Notes under the pieces: model-generated
Told to the model about the DNA's origin: nothing
Seen by the model: the letters and a program-made list of their open reading frames with translations, nothing else
Database searches by the model: none
Program-made: the position numbers and the translations under genes
Assembly: GCF_004210375.1 (NCBI RefSeq)
Contig: NC_134831.1
Span: 1,984,001-2,048,000, forward strand
Direction of reading: 5' to 3'
Length of the DNA: 64,000 nucleotides
From: Tachypleus tridentatus
Lineage: Eukaryota > Arthropoda > Merostomata > Xiphosura > Limulidae
Shown here: one piece after another, positions 21,231-64,000 of the stretch
Position numbering within the stretch: position 1 is the first letter of the stretch
Layout: the number at the start of each line of letters is the position of its first letter

Positions 21231-22499
21231 GTTTTCCGCGCACGTGAAACTTTTATTTTTCAAAATATTCTCTGTAAGTCTTCTTAATTTCTGGATCTTA
21301 GAAGAAACATTTCATGATTTATTTGCGTTTTAGTTGACGATAAGAGATGTTATGTTCTCGTTTGATTAATTTTCAAGATGCCCATGTTTTGTTGTTTATT
21401 GAAAAATCTCTTTACCAGATCAGGTTTTTATTTCGTTTCCACGTACGCATGCGTGTCCCTCAGATTATTTTCTCTTTTTCTCAGGTGTTTGAACTTGGCT
21501 CTTTACTTTGCAATTTCGTTGAAGTTCGGTTACTTACGTCTTTGAACTGGTGAACAAATGAGGCGAGAAAAAATGTCCTCTACACAAGTATAGAATGTGG
21601 AATGAAACATGCCCCATTTACCCCAACCCCACTCCTGACTGCCTGTGAGTTGAGTAACAGGGTAATATTGAGGCTAACACGACAACAGTTGTCCAGATAG
21701 AATGTGTTTATTAAAATAAAACACTTAGAATTTCAATTAAGGTGATTTTAAAATGGTTTATTTTTAAGCATGTTGATTAGTGAGCTTATGTAGCATAGTC
21801 ACATCATTCAATGTTATAATGTGAAACACGGTCTCGTATTGAGGCTTGTCTAGTTTTAGGTTTTTATTCTCATGTGCTAATACTAAAAGAATAGATACTC
21901 CCTTTTCTCTTCTCTTATTTTATAAGCTCTTCTGCGGATGGAACTTTCAGATATTGATAAATTACGTACAAATTAATGTAATAAAAATAGGGCCCACAAA
22001 ACAAAGGCTTGTTTCATTTGTTGATTTCAGTCTGTACCCTAAAGCTCATAGAAGTTTGAAAATGGACAAAATTGTTTTTAAAACTGTTAGAATCAACAAA
22101 CATATTGTCATTCTCTCCTCTATTTTCTTCATTTTCATCGGGATTTGGTCCATGTTATGGACTAGGAAGGGTCAAGTTTAGCTTGGACTTATCCTTCCCT
22201 CAATCCTATGTACAACCCTTTTTACTTTGTTGCTGCATTCCTCACGGTATGTTTCATTTTCTCCATTATCAGTAGTTTTAATTAACATACATTGTGCCAT
22301 GTTCAATTCATGGAGTAATATTAACTGGTATATTTTCACTAGCTTCACTCACGTATCATCTCACTATTAGTCCGTATTCACAATACAGCTCTGCTCAGCA
22401 GTTACATATATATACGCACATAATCCTATTTCCAAATACAAAACTATTTTAAATTTGAGCTACGTTTGTGTCCAGGGCTCAGTTATTTTAACACTGTTT
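21231..22499. other. Intergenic, nothing recognised
   Basis: AT-rich sequence between the minisatellite and the minus-strand LINE. Open frames here are short and resemble no family I know. The right part may be the LINE 3' untranslated region. Confidence 0.4.
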
Positions 22500-23963
22500 G
22501 GCTTGTGAGTTCCTAATTTAAGATGTTTAGCAGGAAAAGTCCATCATGTGTTATGTAACTCTAGTTTGCTCCTCAGTTCATTTTTTAAATATTTTTCTTA
22601 TAATGTTGAAACGAATTATCCAGGTGTCTGTCTGATAAAGTTAACATGTGTGAATAGTTTTGAAATATTTGAGTTTTTTATCATGGGACTCTGTATGCTT
22701 TCGAAATACAGTTTTGTATTTCCTGTAATTTATCGGAATGTGTTTTTTTATATATATTTATCCATGTTATACACACATATTCTGTGACTGGTCTAACGTA
22801 TGTTCTGTAAATTTTTAACATGTTTTCTGGTGAATCTCCTTGTTTGTTGCCAGTTAGACACGTAAGGTAACTCGATCTTTTCCAAATTGTGGTTCTTACA
22901 CTATTAATGTTTGGTATCCAGTTTAATTTTTCGTCAAATTTTGCTGATATTACTACCTATAAGACAGTCTTGTCTAGATATAAGTGAAGTATTCATTTGT
23001 TTGTTTTGTACGAGTTTGTAAATAATATCATTTGCATTTTGTGCATATAAATTTAAATTCTCCACTTATTGCAGTACAATTCTATTTTGTTTAATAATGT
23101 TTGTATATTGTATGATGCTGTTTTGGGGTTTGTGGAACTCTTCCAGAGTGCAACATCATCTGCGAATTGCGAGCAAAAAACTGTGGTTTGGGTCTTTGAG
23201 AGACATGTCGTTGACATAGAAGACAAAAGCGTGAGGCTCAGTACTCCTCCTTGAGGGATACCTGAAGTGCATCAGTACTCCTCCTTGAGGGATACCCGAA
23301 GTGCATCACTCGGAGTGGGTGTCTTCAACATTCACTATGATGCTCCCACCTCCCAGGAAGTTAGAACCCCAGCGAAGTATTTCTATGGGGAGTCCCAGTT
23401 TGTATCTGAGTCTATTGTGACATACGTAATCGAATGCTTTTTAAGCATGAGAAGGTACGTTGTTTTCTTTACTAAAGCCTTGTGTTATTCTTTCACTTAA
23501 TCTTACGAGATGATTTGTTGTTTGTTTTTGTTGTTCGGAAGCCATTTTGTGTTTCCTGGAGTACTGATTTAGTTTTAAGGAAATCTATGAGTCTACTATT
23601 TATGATTTTTTCAAGTAATTTTCCTGCATTGCTAGTTAAGCTTATGGGCTTATAATTTCTAGAGTTATTCGCTGATTTTACTTCCCTCTAGAACATAAGA
23701 ACATCAACCTGTTTCCAAGTGGTTGGTACGCATTCTGTTTTTAGAGATAATTTGCGCATAGATGTGAATGTTGTAGTTACCTCAGAGAGCCTTTCTCGGG
23801 TTAATATGTTTTGAATTGTGTCTTGTTCTGGTGCTTTGTTTTTCAAAATTTTTGTGTTTTCTTGTACTTCTGTTACTGTGATGGGTCTGGTAAATTCTTT
23901 TGTTATGTAATCGTGTTCAGTTTCTGTTGTTGTGTTGTGTTGAGTGTCCTTGTTGAAGTGTAG

Positions 23964-23994
<31 letters not shown>

Positions 23995-24510
23995 TGATAT
24001 AATTATTTACTATTTTCATAAAGTGTTAGTTCATGTTTGAGTCATCTAGTGTTTTGAATGTTTTGTTTTATGGAGTTGTTCTTTAAGGGCGTGTGTTTGC
24101 TGTTTATTTCCTATGCTAGTCTATTATTGTGTTTAAGTGTACGGTAAGTGGTGATATTTGTATTTTTTGAATTTTGAGATTTTTTAAATATGGGATCAAA
24201 ACTTTTTATCATCTGAATTTGAGTTTATTTCTCTATAGAAGATGTCCCATTTTTGTGACTTTAGTAGCTTAATGTCGTTTCTAGTTTCTGAGCGCATTTA
24301 TCTGCGGTTTTGTTTCCGGGTCACAGAAGATTCTCTTCTTAATCCTCTTTGTTCCCTAATTATGTTGATTATGTCAGAATTTTGTTGCCATTTAGTTTGG
24401 GTGTTGTTTATTGATACTTTTAATATACATCTGTCAGCTGTTTTTATGAGACTCTCCAGTCTGTTATTGGGATTTGGTCGTTGGGGACATTGGAGGGTCA
24501 GGTGCTTTTG
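22500..24510 (-). mobile_element. Jockey-like LINE fragment (reverse transcriptase part)
   Basis: On the minus strand: a charged linker (about 24500-24200), then the reverse transcriptase with the segment before the GGVLS motif near 23300-23250 and QFADDVALWKSSTNP at about 23180-23140, and the C-terminal region (RTYVRPVTEY at about 22800). It lacks the gag-like and endonuclease parts, so it is 5'-truncated, and carries many stops. The FADD context is close to that of the LINE at 4808-8521, suggesting the same family. Confidence 0.8.
23238..23305. repeat. 34-bp tandem duplication within the LINE
   Basis: CAGTACTCCTCCTTGAGGGA then TACC(T/C)GAAGTGCAT occurs twice in a row, duplicating the conserved PQGG motif of the reverse transcriptase. 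Confidence 0.85.
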
Positions 24511-24550
24511 ACCTTTTCCTTCAGGTAGTGGTGGAGTTCAGATGTTTTTT

Positions 24551-24771
24551 GTTTTTAATTTCGCCCAAAGCTGTCCATAATTTAGCAGTGAAAGACTTGG
24601 GGGAGCTAGTCAACACCACCCATCTTTAACTGTTGGACTACCAGTTTACCAAAGAATAGAGGGATTTGCCGCACATTATAACGCCCCACGGCTGAAAGTA
24701 CGAACATGTTTGGTTATACAGGGATTCAGACCTGCGAGCCGAATGCCTCCTAACCACCTGGTCATGCCGGA
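24551..24771 (-). repeat. SINE-A copy
   Basis: TTTAATTTCGCCCAAAGCTG (reversed tail) to CACCTGGTCATGCCGGACC (reversed head). Diverged and with a short middle deletion. Confidence 0.85.
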
Positions 24772-24792
24772 CCTTGTTTTAGAGGACATATA

Positions 24793-25020
24793 AAAAATAA
24801 AAATATATTGGCAAAATAGGATATCTACTTTTATCAATTCGGGACTATTAACTGCCCTTTGGTACTATCATTTAAGATGTGGAAGCGGAACGTTCTCACT
24901 TTCTCTATTTTCTAACAGCGGAAAGCAGTCTTATTTATGAAGCAAATAGAACTTAAAATCAAGAAAAATAGCTCTATATTTATCTACAACTGAACTTATT
25001 GGCTATCTCTGCAATCAGTT
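24793..25020 (+). repeat. Unclassified dispersed repeat (partner at 31193-31480)
   Basis: AAAATATATTGGCAAAATAG, TTTTATCAATTCGGGACTAT, TGCCCTTTGGTACTATCATT, GAACTTAAAATCAAGAAAAA and TTTATCTACAACTGAACTTA all recur in order at 31193-31480. No termini or coding potential were recognised. Confidence 0.7.
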
Positions 25021-25147
25021 GGTATATACGCCCGATTGTCATCCACACAAATGTGATGTTTGATTGTACTTTCAACTTGTGCTAATTTGGTTGTATATCT
25101 CTTACTGTTAATATAATTTCAGCTAAGTGTGTATTTACAGAATGCAT

Positions 25148-25273
25148 AGCCCCATCCTCCAGTAACTCATTGGTAGATCTGAAGACTCATAACGCTAAAG
25201 ACCGGGTTTTGATACCCGTAGTCGGTACCGTATACATAGCTCATTGTGTAACTTTGCGCTTGACAACAAACAG
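25148..25273 (+). repeat. SINE-B copy invaded at its tail by SINE-A
   Basis: Head CCCATCCTCCAGTAACTCAT, box B GGGTTTTGATACCCG, tail TACATAGCTCATTGTGTAAC and CTTTGCGCTTGACAACAAAC. The next SINE begins inside its A-rich end. Confidence 0.85.
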
Positions 25274-25550
25274 GGCTGGGCATGGCCAAGCGCGTTAAGG
25301 CGTTCGACTCGTAATCAGAGGGTCGCGGGTTCAAATCCCGGTCGCACCAAACATGCTCGACCTTTCAACCGTGGAGGCGTTATAATGTTACGGTCAATCC
25401 CACTATTCATTGGTAAAAGAGTAGCCCAAGAGTTGGCGGTGGGTGGTGATGACTAGCTGCCTTCCCTCTAGTCTTACATTGCTAAATTAGGGACGGCTAG
25501 CGCAAATAACCCTCGAGTAGCTTTGCGCGAAATTCAAAACAAACAAACAA
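25274..25550 (+). repeat. SINE-A copy, full length, with target-site duplication
   Basis: GGCTGGGCATGGCCAAGCGC to GCGCGAAATTCAAAACAAAC. An 11-bp duplication ACAACAAACAG flanks it at 25263-25273 and 25551-25561. The duplicated bases come from the older SINE-B tail, so the nesting order is clear. Confidence 0.94.
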
Positions 25551-26106
25551 ACAACAAACAGTGTATAAGATGGCAAAGAAGGCTATATGTAGAAATAATA
25601 ATCGCACATTTTCACTTGTTATTGAATTGTTTTAGCTGTAGATCTCATCATAGAATCATAATTTTCCAGAGGTGTTTCATGTCAAAAAATTAACCTTTCT
25701 CTCTTTAGGGATGAGGGTAATTGTAGGCTTGGACTTTATTCTGGTTATGTTTTATAGTTGTTTCTAAACTCTGCCAAATCTCAATTTTTGTTTTATAGAA
25801 TTTCCAATTTTTACTTCAGCTTTCTGTTATTTATATATACTGTTAATTCGAAAACAGTTTGATATTGAATTTCTGTTTGAACTGTAGCTTAATTTGTCTT
25901 ATGTCTCTTGAATAATAAGCAGACCAAAGACGTTAGGTACGTCAACAACAATAGTTTCTCGTATTTCGGTGTAGATTTCTATACGATGTGCAATAAATAG
26001 GCCCAGAGGAAGCTAGACCCGAGTGTGCAAAAATAATAGATATTTAGCATTACTTTCAGAAGTTGCAATACAAATACACAATGCACAGTGATATATTATA
26101 TTGGTT

Positions 26107-26379
26107 TTGTTTGTTTTTGAATTTCGCGCAAAGCTACTCGAGAACTATCTGCGCTAGCCATCTCTAATTTAACAGTGTAAGACTTGAGGGAAGACAGCTA
26201 GTCATTACCACCCACCGCCAACTCTTGGGCTACTCTTTTAGCCACAATAAATGTGATTGACCCTAACATTATAACGACCCCACGGCTGAAAGGGCGAGCA
26301 TGTTTGGCGTTACGTGGATTTGACCCCGTTACCCTCAGATAACGAGTCGAACGCCTTAACCCACCTGGCCATGCTGGGC
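26107..26379 (-). repeat. SINE-A copy, full length
   Basis: GTTTGTTTTTGAATTTCGCG (reversed tail), CTAGCCATCTCTAATTTAAC, ACGGCTGAAAGGGCGAGCAT, ending CACCTGGCCATGCTGGGC. Confidence 0.9.
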
Positions 26380-26927
26380 ACTAATATTGGACACCTGATC
26401 ATTTGTATATAAGTGTGTGAGGGATAACAGCTCTCATCAGTGCTGATAAGGTCCTGCGTTCCCTCTAGGTTAAATTCAATCAGATAAAGGAAAAAAAAAA
26501 ATGTTTCTGAAAACACATCCCTGAAGTTAAGTTAAGTATCATGCTACTTTAATTTATATAAATTCTTGTGTAAGATCTAAGATCTTATTTGAATTTCACA
26601 AGTAACTATGAAAAAAATATTAAACCTTAAATAATGGAGTTAATGGCACACTTTGATCTTGTTCACATTTAACGTGAACAAACGTTACAAACATACAAAA
26701 AGCTACCAAGCACGAGATCAACGATTATAAACCAGAGAGAGGCTCACGAATAGCTCGGATTATTAGGTTTAAAAACGTGAAGGAAAAATAAATAAAAATT
26801 GGGAATTAGAAAAATCTACAAGTAAGGATAGTAAAAATGTGAGCGAACAAAGCTGGAGATACAATAGACATTATTTACTCAAGTTATATATGACTCTATT
26901 CCGTTACCTAGAATTATGTTTTATGAA

Positions 26928-26996
26928 GTAAAATTAGGGATGGCTAGCGCCCTTAGCCATCGTGTATAAATCCGAAATTAAATTACAAACAAACAA
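26928..26996 (+). repeat. SINE-A tail fragment
   Basis: AAATTAGGGATGGCTAGCGC, then a degraded tail up to AAATTACAAACAAACAA. Otherwise 26383-27825 shows nothing recognisable beyond loosely repetitive AT-rich sequence. Confidence 0.65.
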
Positions 26997-27825
26997 TTTG
27001 ATGTGTCCCTTTGTAGCTCCATTGTACTCAATGTATATTTTTGCAAATACATGCTGAGTGAGTACTGTTGTTAGCTGCGCAGGCAGTATGTGAATACTTC
27101 TGACAAAAAAATGCACATTCAACAAGATTTATCCTTTCAAAGTAGGTTTTGAAGCTATCTGCTTTAAAAAGTTGGGTATTAAAGTGATTTGTGTTGTGAA
27201 ATGGGATTTCTGAAGCAATGCCTCTACACTAATGGGTTTCTGAAGATTTTTTATGTGTGTTTCACTGTTTACATACATGGGGAGGGGGTTTAAGTGATTT
27301 TTCTGAGCAATATTTTTTTTGAGAAGCACCAGTTTATGATGTATTTTTCTTTGTGAAATAAAAGAGTTTATGAAGCGATTTCTCTTGGTACTGAACTGAT
27401 TTCTCTGTTCAAGACTGAATTTATGTGATTTTGTTTCAGATATTCATTAAATCATTCTACTTTACTGCGATTCATCAGAAATTGTTTTTACATACAATTG
27501 AAACTATTAGTACTTACTGAAATTTATCAAATTTTTGATAAACGAAGCATTGTGGTTTTATAGCATTGCCAATTTACTATTTTTATACCTTTTCAAAGAC
27601 AGATTTACAAATTTAACAACAAACACTAAAATAAGAAAACTTAAAAAATAAAGAAATTATAAACCTCTATTTATATCTTTATTGTTTTTATATTGTCGCT
27701 CAGAATTCTTCGATTTTAGACATATACTAGAAATATTACATTTATTAGAAACAAAGCGAGAAAGTTCGAAGAGTCTTTTACAAATTTGATACATATAAAT
27801 ATTTTAAATACCTTAAAATAATCTT

Positions 27826-28232
27826 TCTCCCATGGTTTAGTTGTAAGTGGCCTGGCATGGCCAAGCGCGTTAAGGCGTGCGCTTCGTAATCTGAGGGTCG
27901 CGGGTTCGCGCCCGAGTCGCGCCAAAACATGCTCGCCCTCCCAGGCGTGGGGGCGTTATAATGTGATGGTCAATCCCACTATTCGTTGGTAAAAGAGTAG
28001 CCCAAGAGTTGGCGGTGGGTGGTGATAATTAACTGCCTTCCTTCTAGTCCTTACACTGCTAAATTAGGGACGCCTAGCACAGATAGCCCTCGAGTAGCTT
28101 TGTGCGAAATTCCAAAAAAAAAAAAAAATAGTAGTAAGTGCATGCGCTTACAACTCTGAAACATTTGTTTTTGATACCTATGTTAGACACAACACAGATA
28201 GTTCATTGTGTAGTTTTACGCTTCACAAAAAA
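27826..28232 (+). repeat. SINE-B copy split by a SINE-A
   Basis: The head CTCCCATGGTTTAGTTGTAAGTG (27827-27849) continues after the SINE-A insertion at 28134 with GTAAGTGCATGCGCTTACAA, TTTTGATACCTATGTTAG and tail CACAGATAGTTCATTGTGTA. Only the joined order gives a full SINE-B, which proves the nesting. Confidence 0.85.
27850..28128 (+). repeat. SINE-A copy inserted in SINE-B
   Basis: Same head subtype as 20502-20779 (TTCGTAATCTGAGGGTCGCG, GGTTCGCGCCCGAGTCG), ending in a run of 15 A. Flanked by a 7-bp duplication GTAAGTG (27843-27849, 28134-28140). Confidence 0.93.
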
Positions 28233-28896
28233 CCTGAACGCATTTAATTTCAGATACCTTTAGATCTCACCAAACATCTTTATTTAGATTAATTAGTTCA
28301 ATAGTTTCTATCATAATTAATTTTCATACATAGTTTTTTTTTTATCGTTTTCCATGTTTTGGACTTACATCGAGAAACTGCCCAAACCAGCTTGAATAGA
28401 TAACGAGAAACTTTACTACCAGTTTACCTCAGTTACACATGCACAACCTTGCACAAGGTTTTGTCGCCATTACGGGAGTTACTCGTTATCAAAATTGAAT
28501 TATTTTAATTCAAAAATACAACAACAGTTAGTTTTGCAATAAATAGGCAGGTCCTGATTTGAATATCTACAACGTTGCGACCTGTAGTGGTGGCTCATCA
28601 GAAAGTAAAAGACAGTCAAAGAAGTTTTAATTGGGTCATTATCACTTAATTTTTATCAATGATATCCCGATTGTTCGGGTCGTAAGGTTGTACTCACGAA
28701 ATTAGAACTAGCTTACTCTATAAGTTACTACTACCATATGTTTTTGAATTACTCACCTTAGAACATTATAATTGAAAGAAAAATACATGCAGTTTGTATT
28801 AACTGCACATATTTATGTCAATAAATGGTAAAGTAATGAAAAGAATATTGAACCACAGAAGTTGAGTTCTTTTAATCCTTTCCCTTTGAAATCATG
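28233..28896. other. Intergenic region before the tRNA gene
   Basis: AT-rich, no reading frame, RNA or repeat recognised. Confidence 0.5.
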
Positions 28897-28900
28897 AAAA
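28897..28900 (-). terminator. Pol III T-run terminator of tRNA-Pro
   Basis: TTTT on the minus strand a few nucleotides after the tRNA 3' end, the standard Pol III stop. Confidence 0.7.
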
Positions 28901-28907
28901 GTATTAA

Positions 28908-28979
28908 GGGCTCGTCCGGGATTTGAACCCGGGACCTCTCGCACCCTAAGCGAGAATCATACCCCTAGACCAACGAGCC
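28908..28979 (-). tRNA. tRNA-Pro (anticodon AGG)
   Basis: The minus strand reads GGCTCGTTGGTCTAGGGGTA... and folds as a 72-nt cloverleaf: acceptor GGCTCGT/ACGAGCC, anticodon stem CTCGC/GCGAG around the loop TTAGGGT, and T arm GGTTCAAATCC. The anticodon AGG is at 28947-28945. No CCA is encoded and no intron is present, as usual for eukaryotic tRNA-Pro. A run of four T (minus strand, 28900-28897) 7 nt past the end is a Pol III terminator. It is divergent from the PWWP gene, about 400 bp away. Confidence 0.95.
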
Positions 28980-29172
28980 ACATGTATCAATTGTTTAATA
29001 AAAGTTATAAATTATGTAGTAATAGATATATAATAGTTATATTTTATATGAAATAATTTTGGTTCTAATGCTCTTTCCTAGTCTTTTTGTTATAAAGTAA
29101 CAACTTAGTAATACTAATAACTATACCTTCACTGTATAGTAGCGTCATGCATGCTTACGAGTGATTGTGTTA

Positions 29173-29193
29173 GCGAGAATAAATTATTCTCGC
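29173..29193. promoter_or_regulatory. Perfect 21-bp palindrome in the presumed promoter of the PWWP gene
   Basis: Two 10-base arms, GCGAGAATAA and TTATTCTCGC, flank one A. It lies 190 bp before the ATG and about 190 bp from the tRNA-Pro gene, next to the only GC-containing stretch of this region (TTTTTAGCGCGGGCTG). It could be a binding site for a dimeric factor. That is inference from symmetry and position only. Confidence 0.35.
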
Positions 29194-29384
29194 ATCAGGT
29201 TTTTAGCGCGGGCTGATTGTATGAATAAAATTAGACGAAAAAAGTTCAAAGTTAAACATTGGTTAGGCCTAAGTTTATTAATGTTGATTCTGTTAAAAGA
29301 TCTATTTATTGTTTATTCGTGTTAATGCTCCATTAACATTATTTCAAATGTGTGTTTGAAAATTAAATAGAGAAATAAGTTAGA

Positions 29385-63764
<34,380 letters not shown>

Positions 63765-64000
63765 GTAAGTATATTATATAAATATCATTCAGTTTATCTC
63801 AGAGGAAAGAGATATGGCTGTAAAATGCTAATATTACAAATTTGCTTACATTCTTTGTTAAAACTGTTTCTTCTACTAATGATAATTTCAGTTGGAAACT
63901 GATGCTTAGTAAATTTCCCCATCCTCCAAAATTTGTGTAATTTTTGTTAAAATGTTTTGTGTTGTTCCTTGTTAATGTTTTCTGTTCACCTTTTACATCA

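Noticed and set aside
21846-22787. Several open frames of 67-111 residues on the plus strand
   Set aside because: They are antisense to the LINE or in AT-rich flank, with hydrophobic composition typical of T-rich DNA.

Overview
This window is eukaryotic: spliced genes with GT-AG introns, AT-rich long introns, and many SINEs, LINEs and DNA transposons. A horseshoe crab or a closely related chelicerate is the best guess. It rests on my recollection that the dominant roughly 270-bp tRNA-derived SINE resembles repeats in horseshoe crab DNA. It is an inference, not something I could test.

Left part (about 1-17 kb, minus strand). Two related two-exon coding genes encode small secreted cysteine-rich proteins of 156 residues, which I assign to the serum amyloid A (SAA) family. 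The key motifs are CDKYFHCQGNYNA and DSGADQAANRYGRNG, against SDKYFHARGNYDA and DSLADQAANEWGRSG in vertebrate SAA. Gene 1 has exons at 9367-9605 and 2635-2878; its intron is stretched to about 6.5 kb by a 5'-truncated Jockey-like LINE, SINEs and a hairpin repeat. Gene 2 has exons at 16564-16795 and 15579-15822 with a 741-bp intron. The second exons, their 3' flanks and part of the intron form a recent direct duplication (about 1624-2930 and 14564-15874), while the first exons are only about 62% identical in protein. Between the genes lie a degenerate mariner and several SINEs.

Middle part (about 17-28.9 kb). I see no host gene. It holds three SINE groups (called A, B and C here), nested in places, a degenerate 63-bp minisatellite of about 1.7 kb with two SINEs inside it, a second Jockey-like LINE on the minus strand, and smaller repeats. 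A tRNA-Pro(AGG) gene lies at 28908-28979 on the minus strand.

Right part (29.4 kb to the end, plus strand). Twelve exons, all joining in frame, encode the first 588 or so residues of a PWWP-domain protein of the HDGF-related family (HDGFL2/PSIP1-LEDGF type). The last visible exon ends in a splice donor, so the gene continues beyond the window, where an integrase-binding domain would be expected. Its introns carry an internally deleted mariner, two hAT transposons, Penelope-like fragments, two old SINE copies and a very regular 27-bp x 12 minisatellite. The host genes found are therefore two innate-immunity or acute-phase-like secreted proteins, one tRNA, and one chromatin reader; nothing in the sequence links them functionally.
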